DNA from: Flavobacterium micromati
GTDB taxonomy: Bacteria > Bacteroidota > Bacteroidia > Flavobacteriales > Flavobacteriaceae
Assembly (NCBI RefSeq): GCF_900129585.1
Contig: NZ_FQWF01000002.1
Location: forward strand, 302,904-366,903
Direction of reading: 5' to 3'
Length of the DNA: 64,000 nucleotides
Below, piece by piece: positions 28,522-37,304 of the stretch. The notes under the pieces are model-generated. The model did no database searches. It saw only the letters and a program-made list of their open reading frames with translations, and was not told the DNA's origin. The translations under genes and the position numbers were made by a program. Every line of letters starts with the position of its first letter. Positions within the stretch are counted from its first letter, which is position 1.

Positions 28522-29346
28522 TCAATATCTACTAACACCAAAAAATAATTTTAAGACGATTCTCAAAATAAATTTTTTACTTTGCATTTTCTTTTGCCAT
28601 TCATTCTCATTTTCATAAATCTGCGACCACAGATAATTGATAGATCCCATTTCTTTGATAAACAAATCAGCATGTTTTATGTTAACGTATTCAGTTGAAA
28701 ATTTTAATTTTTCATTATTTAGTGATTTTACCATAGAAATTGGTTTTATTCTGTAATAAAAACAAACTTCATTTAATCGTTTTACTTGACCGCCATTTTT
28801 GAGGATGGCAATCCAAAACTCCCAATCTTCAATTCCATAAATTAGATTAACATCATACCCGCCACAGGACTCCCAATCGCTTTTTTTAAAAAAAGCACAA
28901 CAAAATATCATGTTTTTTTTTGCAAGATTTTTTAGAGAAAATTCAGGTAAAATCCACTCACCCACTTCATCTCCAAATTTTTCAGCCTTACAGTAAACCA
29001 CTTTTAGCTCAGAATCTTTCTTAAATTCATCTACGGCTAATGACAAATAGTTTGGTCCAATTCTATCATCAGCATCCAATGGCAAAATAAATTCTCCTTC
29101 TGCAATAGTAATTCCCGCGTTTCTGGCGCTACTTAACCCACCATTTTCTTTGTAAATATATTTAAATCGAGTATCTTTTTCCAGCCACTCTTGAGCAACT
29201 GCTTCCGTATTATCTGGACTTCCATCATTTACAATAATACATTCCCAACCCTGATAAGTCTGTTCCAACACCGATAACAAAGCCTCCGATAAATATTGGG
29301 CTTGGTTATAGCAGGGAACGATTATGGATACTAACGGATTATTCAT
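28522..29346 (-). CDS. glycosyltransferase family 2
   Basis: 274 residues. SIIVPCYNQAQYLSEALLSV, CIIVNDGSPDNTEAVAQEWL, GGLSSARNAGITIAEGEFIL and PLDADDRIGPNY (metal motif) are clear, and GIEDWEFWIAILKNGGQV near 175 gives the catalytic-base region. The first ~20 residues are closely matched by a 22-codon fragment at 30693-30761, on the far side of the AAA ATPase gene. This is probably the intact relative of a broken gene. Confidence 0.92.
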   Translation of the reverse strand: MNNPLVSIIVPCYNQAQYLSEALLSVLEQTYQGWECIIVNDGSPDNTEAVAQEWLEKDTRFKYIYKENGGLSSARNAGITIAEGEFILPLDADDRIGPNYLSLAVDEFKKDSELKVVYCKAEKFGDEVGEWILPEFSLKNLAKKNMIFCCAFFKKSDWESCGGYDVNLIYGIEDWEFWIAILKNGGQVKRLNEVCFYYRIKPISMVKSLNNEKLKFSTEYVNIKHADLFIKEMGSINYLWSQIYENENEWQKKMQSKKFILRIVLKLFFGVSRY

Positions 29347-29370
29347 TTTTTCTTAATTAGAATAAGCTAT

Positions 29371-30576
29371 TTATGACAACAAAAAGTGTTCTAACGAAAT
29401 AGTTTTTATCCCTTCGTGTGTGTTTCCAGAAAACGAATCAAGCGTAATGACTGTTTTTTGATAGTTGTCTTTGATATTTTTTAAATTTCCGAATTCTCGT
29501 TCTATCGTTTTAGTGTCGTTAATGGTCAAGGCGACTTGAAAATAATGTTTCTCGCCATTTTTTTCTGCAATAAAATCAATTTCACATACATTTAGAACCC
29601 CTACCACAACCGTATAGCCTTTGAATAACAACTGATTGTAAACCACATTTTCTACAATTTTACCTCGATCTTCTACCCGATAGCCCCATATTCCGTTGCG
29701 AATTCCTAAATTTTCGAAATAATATTTTTCTCCAATTTCAAAAATTCGTTTACCCACCATATCATATCTAGCTACTTTATGTACCAAAAAAGCGCTAATT
29801 AAGTAATGAGTATAAATTTGTACCTGATTGGCAGGCATATTGGTTTGTTGGGATTTCAAGAAATCGCTAATTTTTTTCACAGAAAAAATACTACCAATAT
29901 TTCCTGCCAAAAACAAAACCAATTGTTCTAAAAAAGGAACATTCCTCACCGAGTACCTATTGATAATATCACGGTAAACAATAGTACCATAAATGTTTTT
30001 TAAATAGTCAAATACTATCGAATCTTCTAGTTCCAAATGCTTTAGATACGGGAGCCCACCATATTTCATATACTTTTCTACACTTATGGAACTCGTTTCT
30101 AGAGCATGAAAATCTAAAAACTCGACATAAGAAAGACTATAAACCACAATTTCGATAAACCTTCCGCTCAAATGCCCTGCAATGTCGCCAGACAATAAAT
30201 TGGCATTGCTTCCGGTGCAATATAAATCTAAGTCTGAGTACAATAACAAGGAACGCAAGGCAGATTCAAAATTTTGAATGTCTTGAATTTCATCTATGAA
30301 AACGTAGGTTTTTTGATTTTCAGCTTTATTTTCTAAAACATATTGATGTAAATCTTCTGCTGTTTTTATAAACGAAAAGGCCAAATCTTCTTTGTTGATA
30401 TAGAGTATGGCAACCGTTTTATCTTTTTGTAATAACTGTATCAATTGAAAAAGCAAATAGCTTTTCCCTACACGTCGTTGTCCAGTAAATACCTTAATTA
30501 AATTTTTACCAACAAAGGGCTTTACCTTATCGAGGTAATGCGTTCTATCGTTAATATTTAGCGGTATTTTATTCAT
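29371..30576 (-). CDS. AAA_14 / DUF4143 ATP-binding protein
   Basis: 401 residues from the ATG at 30576. FTGQRRVGKSYLLFQLIQLL near residue 28 is the Walker A loop, and YVFIDEIQDIQNFESALRSL near 90 the Walker B/sensor region of AAA_14. The C-terminal third is DUF4143, with ENVVYNQLLFKGYTVVVG and EIDFIAEKNGEKHYFQVA, a degenerate PD-(D/E)XK-like fold. Cellular role of the family is unsettled. It does not fit glycan synthesis, has its own Bacteroidota promoter, and stands where a GT2 gene was broken. An earlier in-frame ATG would lie upstream of the predicted transcript start. Confidence 0.9.
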   Translation of the reverse strand: MNKIPLNINDRTHYLDKVKPFVGKNLIKVFTGQRRVGKSYLLFQLIQLLQKDKTVAILYINKEDLAFSFIKTAEDLHQYVLENKAENQKTYVFIDEIQDIQNFESALRSLLLYSDLDLYCTGSNANLLSGDIAGHLSGRFIEIVVYSLSYVEFLDFHALETSSISVEKYMKYGGLPYLKHLELEDSIVFDYLKNIYGTIVYRDIINRYSVRNVPFLEQLVLFLAGNIGSIFSVKKISDFLKSQQTNMPANQVQIYTHYLISAFLVHKVARYDMVGKRIFEIGEKYYFENLGIRNGIWGYRVEDRGKIVENVVYNQLLFKGYTVVVGVLNVCEIDFIAEKNGEKHYFQVALTINDTKTIEREFGNLKNIKDNYQKTVITLDSFSGNTHEGIKTISLEHFLLS

Positions 30577-30607
30577 TTTTACTATAGCTATGTTTACATC
30601 TTTTACA

Positions 30608-30639
30608 CAAAAATACAAAAATAATAGACAAGCCTACAA
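30608..30639 (-). promoter_or_regulatory. Bacteroidota-type promoter of the AAA_14/DUF4143 gene
   Basis: On the minus strand a TTG at 30639-30637 is followed after 21 bp by TATTTTTG (30615-30608), matching -33 TTG and -7 TAnnTTTG. Transcription would start near 30601, about 25 bp before the ATG at 30576, so this gene can be expressed apart from the operon. Confidence 0.5.
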
Positions 30640-30692
30640 CTTCTGGCTAAAAATGTACTTTTTGAAGTTATGGCTATATTTTTTTGTAGTTT

Positions 30693-30761
30693 TCAAACTT
30701 CCGCTAAATATTGCGCTTGGTTGTAACAAGGAACGATGGTGGAGATTATGGGATTATTCAT
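30693..30761 (-). pseudogene. 22-codon 5' fragment of a GT2 glycosyltransferase gene
   Basis: The minus strand reads an ATG at 30761, then MNNPIISTIVPCYNQAQYLA, two more residues and a TGA. This equals the start of the intact GT2 protein at 28522-29346 with a few substitutions, and then similarity ends abruptly. The ATG overlaps the stop of the upstream GT4 gene, as in a coupled operon. The most direct reading is that a GT2 gene here lost all but its first codons when the AAA_14/DUF4143 gene arrived or by later deletion. Confidence 0.8.
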
Positions 30762-31809
30762 AAAATAATTCTCTGTATTTACTTTGAAACTTATTTATAT
30801 TAAAATTAACTACTGCATGATCTCTCGCGTTGAGAGATAGATTAGTGTATAATTCTTTATTCTTTATAAGTTTAAAAATAATTGTTGAAGCAAAATTCAA
30901 AAAAGATTTTTTTTCAATTGACCCTATAAATCCATTTTGATAATTAATCAGATGCTCTGAAATACTTCCAACATCAGTTGCTAAAACTGGGATTCCTAAT
31001 TCCATCGCTTCCATAACAACTAATGGAAAACCTTCACGACTTGAAGTAACTACTAAAAGTGAAATTTCAGAAAATTGTTCTCTAATCAATTCTTTGTTAT
31101 TACAATTTTCAAAATAAATTACATCTGGAAATTCTTTTTTAAATAAAGCAAAATCATCTCCTATAATTTTTGCTTTAACTTGTGTCTGATTTACAATTTC
31201 AAAAAATAATTCTGGCCGTTTCTCCGGCGAATTCCTTCCTACATAACCAATAGTGAAATTTTCCCAACGTGAATTGATTTTATTTTGATAAAACTCTTTT
31301 ATTTCAATTCCATTTGGTATTATTGAAATTCTTTTTAGTAATTCTTGATTTACATTATTTTTACAATATAACTGCTTATAATCTTCAAAAGTTTTTGAAT
31401 TGATAACTATTCGCTTGTCTAATAAATTAACATGAGGTAAGGAGGCCATTTCAATCCCTTTTTCAGGAAAAGAAAAAGCATGAGTTAGATCGATAGTCTT
31501 ACATTTCCCATTAAGTCTAGAGACAAAATTATAAAACAAACCACTATTACAACCAAATAAAGTTACATGAAAGATAGTTCCTAAAAATTGTATAAATTTA
31601 AAAGCATACATTCTCCTTTTTGCGCTAGTAATCAAAAAACAATAAGCACTATCCTCAAAATCCTTACCGATTTGATTCGAAGATGAATAATCAAAGAAAA
31701 CAATTGGTTTGCTTGGTAAGGCTTTAATAATATTCAAATGCACACGCTCTGCACCACCAATATGGTGATGCGGAATAAAAAAGAAGAATAATTTACGTTT
31801 TTTTAACAT
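30754..31809 (-). CDS. glycosyltransferase family 4
   Basis: 351 residues. FIPHHHIGGAERVHLNIIKA carries the GG acceptor loop, IPNGIEIKEFY near residue 165 the linker, TIGYVGRNSPEKRPELFFEI near 185 and SSREGFPLVVMEAMELGIPV near 260 the donor domain with EX7E. Its stop codon overlaps the ATG of the broken GT2 fragment. An ordinary repeat-unit transferase by context. Confidence 0.92.
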   Translation of the reverse strand: MLKKRKLFFFFIPHHHIGGAERVHLNIIKALPSKPIVFFDYSSSNQIGKDFEDSAYCFLITSAKRRMYAFKFIQFLGTIFHVTLFGCNSGLFYNFVSRLNGKCKTIDLTHAFSFPEKGIEMASLPHVNLLDKRIVINSKTFEDYKQLYCKNNVNQELLKRISIIPNGIEIKEFYQNKINSRWENFTIGYVGRNSPEKRPELFFEIVNQTQVKAKIIGDDFALFKKEFPDVIYFENCNNKELIREQFSEISLLVVTSSREGFPLVVMEAMELGIPVLATDVGSISEHLINYQNGFIGSIEKKSFLNFASTIIFKLIKNKELYTNLSLNARDHAVVNFNINKFQSKYRELFYE

Positions 31810-31819
31810 ATAAAAAAAA

Positions 31820-32905
31820 TTAAAGATGATTAACTTCGTTATTTAAAATAGTAGTGCACATCTTGTTTAAATTATTTTTAAAAACAATATCCGAGAGAAA
31901 TTCGTGATAGAATTGTTTTAAAAAAGCCCTATTCTCAATTTTGTAATTTTTGTTTACTAAATTTTTATTCATCAAAACTCCAATTATATTATCATAGTCA
32001 ACAGAAATAATACCCCTTCGGTTTTTAAAAAAGGTATGCCCTTCACTTGTTGTCATGATTAACGGAGTACCAAGACATATACTTTCGATTACATTTAAAT
32101 CAAAATAACTTTCCTTATTAAGTGAAATAACAAAATCAACACTATTAATCCAATCAAACGGTCTGTCAGTTATTCCAATATCATAAATATCTTTTCCAAT
32201 AATTTTCTCCCCATTTCCTGCAATAATTAATCTAATGTCATCTCTAAAAGCAGATGCTTTTTTAAAAGATTCTATTAAAAAATAAAATCCTTTAATTTCA
32301 TTTTTCCGCCCTATATATAATATATTTATTTTTTGATTATCTAATGGCAATACCACTTTGCTTTCTATTGGTTTTATCCCTGTGGTTAGAAATTTGATTT
32401 TATGCTTATCAGAGATGACTGAATTATAAATTACCATAGAATCTTCATTAGGAAAAACTAAATAATTAGCTCTTTTAAACGATATTTTTTCTATTTTTCT
32501 AACTAATAAATAATCATTAGCTCCATTCTTAAATCTTTCAGCAGATGGTAATTCAGGCGAATGACTTTGCAAAATTACAATTTGATCTTCATTTATTAAA
32601 TGTAAAACATCGTACAGATCATAAACACTATGAAAATAAAAAAATTTAAATTCTTTACATTGTAATGAAATGAATTTTGTGTGCAAAGTCGAATTTACTA
32701 AATCGTTTTTTTTAAATCTATTTCTAAATTTATTTCGTATTTTTTCAATAATTGAAAATTGTTTCTTTGCAGTGAATACTGACTTCAAAAGAATTATATT
32801 GTCAGGTGTGTTTTTGTATAAACATTTATTATAATATCCTATTGGTCCACCTTCATTTTCATTGATAGGATAATCGCAAAAAACTAAGACTTTATCTTCA
32901 ATCAT
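31820..32905 (-). CDS. glycosyltransferase, GT4-like
   Basis: 361 residues, more diverged than its neighbours. KVLVFCDYPINENEGGPIGY opens the protein; INILYIGRKNEIKGFYFLIE near residue 195 starts the donor domain, RLIIAGNGEKIIG follows, and FVISLNKESYFDLNVIESIC near 265 is the EX7E-like region. It overlaps the Glf gene by 8 bp. Donor unknown; the adjoining Glf suggests galactofuranose as one candidate. Confidence 0.75.
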   Translation of the reverse strand: MIEDKVLVFCDYPINENEGGPIGYYNKCLYKNTPDNIILLKSVFTAKKQFSIIEKIRNKFRNRFKKNDLVNSTLHTKFISLQCKEFKFFYFHSVYDLYDVLHLINEDQIVILQSHSPELPSAERFKNGANDYLLVRKIEKISFKRANYLVFPNEDSMVIYNSVISDKHKIKFLTTGIKPIESKVVLPLDNQKINILYIGRKNEIKGFYFLIESFKKASAFRDDIRLIIAGNGEKIIGKDIYDIGITDRPFDWINSVDFVISLNKESYFDLNVIESICLGTPLIMTTSEGHTFFKNRRGIISVDYDNIIGVLMNKNLVNKNYKIENRAFLKQFYHEFLSDIVFKNNLNKMCTTILNNEVNHL

Positions 32906-34007
32906 CGTTACTTAATTTTTTTACTAAACTTAAAGCAGAAGCTATCACTTGGTGCATATCATAATAACGATACTCCGCTAATCTTCCTCCAAAAAACACA
33001 CTCTTTTCTTTTAGTGCAAGATCTTTATATAGCTTACTTAAAACAGAATTCTTATCATCGTTTATTGGATAATATCTTTCATCACCCATCTGCCATTCTT
33101 TTGGATATTCTTTGGTAATGTACGTGGATTTTTGATTCCCAAATTCAAAATGTTTATGTTCAATTATTCGTGTATAAGGAACATTTTTATCTAAATAATT
33201 TACAACTGCATTGCCTTGATAATTTTCAATATTTATAGATTCATTATTAAAATCCAAGCTTCGATATTCTAATACTCCAAATTGATAATTATAAAAGGCA
33301 TCTAGCGCCCCGGTATATACAATGTTTTTTGTTTGCTTAATCCATTGTTTTTTATCCGATAAAAAATCAACATTTGTTTTTACTTCTATTCCTTTTAACA
33401 TATTTTCAATCATAGGCGTATAACCCCCAATTGGAATTCCTTGGTATTTGTCGCTAAAATAATTATTGTCATATGTAAATCTTAGAGGAAGCCTTTTAAT
33501 AATAAATGCAGGTAAATCTAATGCAGACCTACCCCACTGTTTTTCTGTGTATCCTTTGATGAAAATTTCGTAAATATCCTTACCAACTAAACTTATTGCT
33601 TGTTCCTCTAGATTTTTTGGATTTTTAAAACCAAATTCTTTAATTTGTTTTTCAATTATTTCACGAGCTTCTGAAGGTTTGCTCACTCCCCATAATTGAT
33701 AAAAAGTATTCATATTAAATGGTAGGTTATACAACTTATTCTTATGTAAACCTAGTGGAGAATTTGTATATCGATTAAACTCTGCATATTTATTTACATA
33801 GTTCCAAATGTTTTTATCATCTGTATGAAAAATATGCGCGCCATATTTATGAACATTAATTCCTTCAATAGATTCGGTGTAGACGTTTCCACCGATATGA
33901 TTCCGCTTTTCAATCACTAGGCATTTAAAACCAGCATCGGTAAGTTCTCTTGCACACACTGAACCAAAAAGGCCTGAGCCAACAATTAAATAATCATATT
34001 GAATCAT
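32898..34007 (-). CDS. glf: UDP-galactopyranose mutase
   Basis: 369 residues from MIQYDYLIVGSGLFGSVCAR. An FAD enzyme that makes UDP-galactofuranose from UDP-galactopyranose. Visible signatures: the dinucleotide loop VGSGLFGSVCARELTDAG, IEKRNHIGGNVYTE, GAHIFHTDD, ALDLPAFIIKRLPLRFTYDN and FGGRLAEYRYYDMHQVI near the C-terminus. I prefer the ATG at 34007, 4 bp after the Wzt stop, over one 24 bp upstream, because the FAD-binding strand begins immediately. It implies galactofuranose in the glycan. Confidence 0.95.
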   Translation of the reverse strand: MIQYDYLIVGSGLFGSVCARELTDAGFKCLVIEKRNHIGGNVYTESIEGINVHKYGAHIFHTDDKNIWNYVNKYAEFNRYTNSPLGLHKNKLYNLPFNMNTFYQLWGVSKPSEAREIIEKQIKEFGFKNPKNLEEQAISLVGKDIYEIFIKGYTEKQWGRSALDLPAFIIKRLPLRFTYDNNYFSDKYQGIPIGGYTPMIENMLKGIEVKTNVDFLSDKKQWIKQTKNIVYTGALDAFYNYQFGVLEYRSLDFNNESINIENYQGNAVVNYLDKNVPYTRIIEHKHFEFGNQKSTYITKEYPKEWQMGDERYYPINDDKNSVLSKLYKDLALKEKSVFFGGRLAEYRYYDMHQVIASALSLVKKLSNDD

Positions 34008-34011
34008 AAAT

Positions 34012-35262
34012 CTATCTATTTGACCAGTCATTATTATTTAACAACATTCCTAAAATCCCATTTCCAGATAATTCGAACCGATTTTTAGGTTCTACAATAA
34101 TTTTGATAAACCTATCATTTTTTTCATACAAATCATCACTCCTGCAAAAAACTCCTTCCAAATAATAAGTACCCGCTTTCAAAATGTCAATTGGTAGTTT
34201 AATTTTTACAAATGATCTATTATCGTCGTTTTTACAAAAATCCTCAAACGGAGACATAGAAACTAGTGCAGTACCATCCGCTGAAAAGATTGTAAAACCC
34301 AATGTATATCCTTTATAAAAACTCATAACTAAATCTACATAAAGAAAAACATTTAAATCTCGGATTTGAATTGAGCTCAAGATTTTTTGCTTTTCTTCGG
34401 AAAATAAATATAGTTTTTCGATATAATTATCTTTGATTTTTCCTTCGTAAATAGTTTTAATAATGTCAATATTTGAACTATTATAAAAATCTAACGCATT
34501 TGCAGTGCTACCCTCAAAAACCACCTTCCCATTCTCCAAAACAATTCCCCTCGTACACAAACTCTTCACCGCCGCCATATTATGACTCACAAATAAAACC
34601 GTTCTTCCTCCTTCTCGAGAAATATCCTGCATCTTCCCAATCGCTTTTTTCTGAAAATCAGCATCACCAACGGCTAAAACCTCATCAATTACTAAAATTT
34701 CTGGTTCTAGAAAAGCTGCTACTGCAAAAGCCAATCGCACCGTCATTCCCGAGCTGTAGCGTTTTACTGGTGTATCTATGTAACGCTCACAACCTGAGAA
34801 ATCTATAATTTCATCTAGTTTTGAAGTGATTTCTTTTTTAGTCATTCCTAGAATGGCTCCGTTGAGATAGATATTTTCGCGCCCCGTCATTTCGCCATTA
34901 AATCCAGTTCCTACTTCTAGTAATGATGCAATACGTCCGCGGGATTTTATGCTTCCAGTTGTAGGCGCCGTAACTTTAGATAATATTTTTAAAAGAGTAG
35001 ATTTTCCTGCGCCGTTTTTACCAATTATTCCTAATACTTCGCCCCGTTCTACTTCAAAATTAATGTCTTGAAGTGCCCATACATAATCACTAGATCCTTT
35101 TGTGCTTCGGTCATTAACATCGCCTATTTTTAGGTATGGATTTTCCTTGCCACGCACTTGATGCCACCAGCGGTTTAAGTCATGACTCAGCGTGCCAGTT
35201 CCCACTTGGCCCAAGCGGTATTGCTTAGAAATGTTTTCGGCTTTGAGAATGATGTCTTTCAT
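34012..35262 (-). CDS. ABC exporter ATPase for polysaccharide (Wzt/TagH-like)
   Basis: 416 residues. The N-terminal ABC domain shows GIIGKNGAGKSTLLKIL (Walker A) near residue 78, YSSGMTVRLAFAVAAFLEPE (signature) near 165 and ILVIDEVLAVGD (Walker B) near 187. A C-terminal region of about 170 residues follows, as in Wzt proteins whose extra domain binds the glycan end before export; KIKLPIDILKAGTYYLEGVF fits its beta-sandwich. It pairs with the permease at 35486-36355. The 223-bp gap between the two holds no gene. Confidence 0.92.
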   Translation of the reverse strand: MKDIILKAENISKQYRLGQVGTGTLSHDLNRWWHQVRGKENPYLKIGDVNDRSTKGSSDYVWALQDINFEVERGEVLGIIGKNGAGKSTLLKILSKVTAPTTGSIKSRGRIASLLEVGTGFNGEMTGRENIYLNGAILGMTKKEITSKLDEIIDFSGCERYIDTPVKRYSSGMTVRLAFAVAAFLEPEILVIDEVLAVGDADFQKKAIGKMQDISREGGRTVLFVSHNMAAVKSLCTRGIVLENGKVVFEGSTANALDFYNSSNIDIIKTIYEGKIKDNYIEKLYLFSEEKQKILSSIQIRDLNVFLYVDLVMSFYKGYTLGFTIFSADGTALVSMSPFEDFCKNDDNRSFVKIKLPIDILKAGTYYLEGVFCRSDDLYEKNDRFIKIIVEPKNRFELSGNGILGMLLNNNDWSNR

Positions 35263-35485
35263 TTTTTATTCGATGATCTAATTTGGAGAATCAATAACTA
35301 TGGATAAATCTTGAATTTCGTTGTAACAGCTTTTCACTATTTAAGTTAGGAATAGCTAAATAATTTCTACCGCTTCGCACTCTGAATCCCAATTTGTATT
35401 GACACTAGATACTTTTAGTAACGATATTTTTTTTTTTAGAATTAAAAAAGTCAACTGCTTTTTAAATTCTAAAATGTGTTTTTTA

Positions 35486-36355
35486 TTAAACTGTATCTAT
35501 AAAACTCTTTTCTGTTTTATTAAAAATTAAAATACCCACTAATAACAAAACTAAGGTCACTATTGTTGTGTATGTCAATCCTAAAATAGAAATTTCGCCC
35601 ACATTCAATAACATATATCGTGTTGTTTCAATTATATAAGCCAGCGGATTGTAATGAACGAGCCAAGCGTAATTTGGTATTTTTTCTTCAATTAACGATA
35701 AAGGATACATCACCGCCGAAATGTACATTAATAGCTGTACTCCAAAACCTATCAGATAACTAAAATCTCTATATTTTGTAACCAAAGATGAAATAAACAT
35801 TCCTGATCCTAATCCTAAAACACCCATTAAAATAATCAGCAACGGGAAAAACACCACTGAAGGATTTAAGCTCACGGCCGCACCTTGCACGTAATAAAAA
35901 ATATAAAAAACGATGAATATAAAAAATTGAATTCCGAACTTGATTAAATTAGAAACGACTATAGAAATAGGAACTATGAGTCTTGGGAAATATACTTTTC
36001 CAAAAATCCCTGCATTACTGCCAAAGGTATTTGAAGTTCCGGTAAGACAAGCTGTGAAATAATTCCAAATGGTGATTCCTGCTAAATTAAATAAAAATGG
36101 AGGAACGGTTCCGGTGCTAATCCCTGCTAAATTATTAAAAATAATAGTAAATGTAATTGAGGTAAATAAAGGTTGTATCAAGTACCAAAGTGGTCCTAAA
36201 ACGGTTTGCTTGTACATTGTCACCACATCCCTTTTCACAAAAAGAAATAGCAAATCTCTGTATTGCCATACTTCCTTTAGATTAAGAGTGAAAAATTTAT
36301 TTTTTGGCGTTATTTCGAACAACCAAGTGGTATTTTTTTGTTCTAAATTATTCAT
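35486..36355 (-). CDS. ABC-2 type polysaccharide export permease (Wzm-like)
   Basis: 289 residues with six hydrophobic helices. YRDLLFLFVKRDVVTMYKQT and LGPLWYLIQPLFTSITFTII are the amphipathic entry helix and first span of the ABC-2 family; RDFSYLIGFGVQLLMYISAV and YNPLAYIIETTRYMLL are also typical. It moves lipid-linked glycan across the inner membrane with the Wzt-like ATPase. First gene of the leftward locus, behind a Bacteroidota-type promoter. Confidence 0.92.
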   Translation of the reverse strand: MNNLEQKNTTWLFEITPKNKFFTLNLKEVWQYRDLLFLFVKRDVVTMYKQTVLGPLWYLIQPLFTSITFTIIFNNLAGISTGTVPPFLFNLAGITIWNYFTACLTGTSNTFGSNAGIFGKVYFPRLIVPISIVVSNLIKFGIQFFIFIVFYIFYYVQGAAVSLNPSVVFFPLLIILMGVLGLGSGMFISSLVTKYRDFSYLIGFGVQLLMYISAVMYPLSLIEEKIPNYAWLVHYNPLAYIIETTRYMLLNVGEISILGLTYTTIVTLVLLLVGILIFNKTEKSFIDTV

Positions 36356-36439
36356 TTATTGCTACTGAATATTTCTCTTCGTGATTTTGACACTGGCATT
36401 GAAATGCTTTTGCATCGCAAGAAGTCTATATTAATTGGA

Positions 36440-36447
36440 CAAATATA
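36440..36447 (-). promoter_or_regulatory. -7 element upstream of the polysaccharide locus
   Basis: The minus strand has TATATTTG, a full match to TAnnTTTG, in the divergent region before the exporter permease gene. Transcription would start near 36433, leaving a leader of about 80 nt. No convincing -33 TTG at the usual spacing was seen, so this is tentative. Confidence 0.4.
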
Positions 36448-36579
36448 GTACTTTGAATTTGGGAATTTGCTTTAATTAATTATGAAATTTTCTTGGCACA
36501 AATTATTTTTTTTCGTCAATGCGCAATGTTATTTTCCGAAAATGTTTATTAAATGGATATTTTTGTCAAAATCAATTTA

Positions 36580-37257
36580 ATGTTAAGTCCTTATTTCTTT
36601 TTAAATAGCCTAGAATGCGGAACCGATGAGGCTGGTCGTGGTTGCATCGCGGGACCTGTAACCGCAGCTGCAGTTACACTTCCGGCACATTTTACTAATA
36701 AATTTATAAAAGATAGTAAGCTTCTAAATGAAAAAAGTAGAATTGCATTACGACCTATTATTGAGGAACAAGCAATTTGTTTTTCAATAACACATATAGA
36801 TCCTTTAGAAATTGATGCTATTAACATTTTGAATGCATCAATAAAAGCAATGCAAGAATGTATTAAAAAGCTAAAGCCACGACCTAAATATATTATTGTT
36901 GACGGAAATAGTTCTATCAATCACAGCCCAATACTTTGTCCAACCACCGGAATTATTACAAATACGGTAAAGAAATTCTCCGAAGATGGAGACAATTTTT
37001 TCAATAAAATACCTTTCAGTTGCATTGTAAAAGGAGATTCTAAATATATGAGTATTGCCGCAGCTTCTATTTTAGCAAAAACGTATCGGGATGATTATAT
37101 GGACAAAATTCACTTGGAATTCCCCATGTACAATTGGAGGAAAAATAAAGGCTATCCCACTAAGGAACATCGAGAGGCCATAAAGAAATATGGTGTTACA
37201 AAATATCATCGAATGAGTTTTCGGTTGTTACCTGAGCAGCTAGAACTGGATTTTTAA
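36580..37257 (+). CDS. rnhB: ribonuclease HII
   Basis: 225 residues from [12 protein letters not shown]. It removes ribonucleotides and RNA primers from RNA-DNA hybrids. [19 protein letters not shown] is the N-terminal catalytic motif (DEAGRG); [21 protein letters not shown] (third acidic residue) and [17 protein letters not shown] follow. An ATG 27 bp upstream is possible, but a TATTTTTG -7-like element at 36557-36564 overlaps that leader and favours the later ATG. Transcribed away from the polysaccharide locus. Confidence 0.95.
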   Translation: MLSPYFFLNSLECGTDEAGRGCIAGPVTAAAVTLPAHFTNKFIKDSKLLNEKSRIALRPIIEEQAICFSITHIDPLEIDAINILNASIKAMQECIKKLKPRPKYIIVDGNSSINHSPILCPTTGIITNTVKKFSEDGDNFFNKIPFSCIVKGDSKYMSIAAASILAKTYRDDYMDKIHLEFPMYNWRKNKGYPTKEHREAIKKYGVTKYHRMSFRLLPEQLELDF

Positions 37258-37304
37258 TCTTAGGAATTGATGTTTTTATTGCCGATAAGAAGCTAGATCA
37301 GTAA

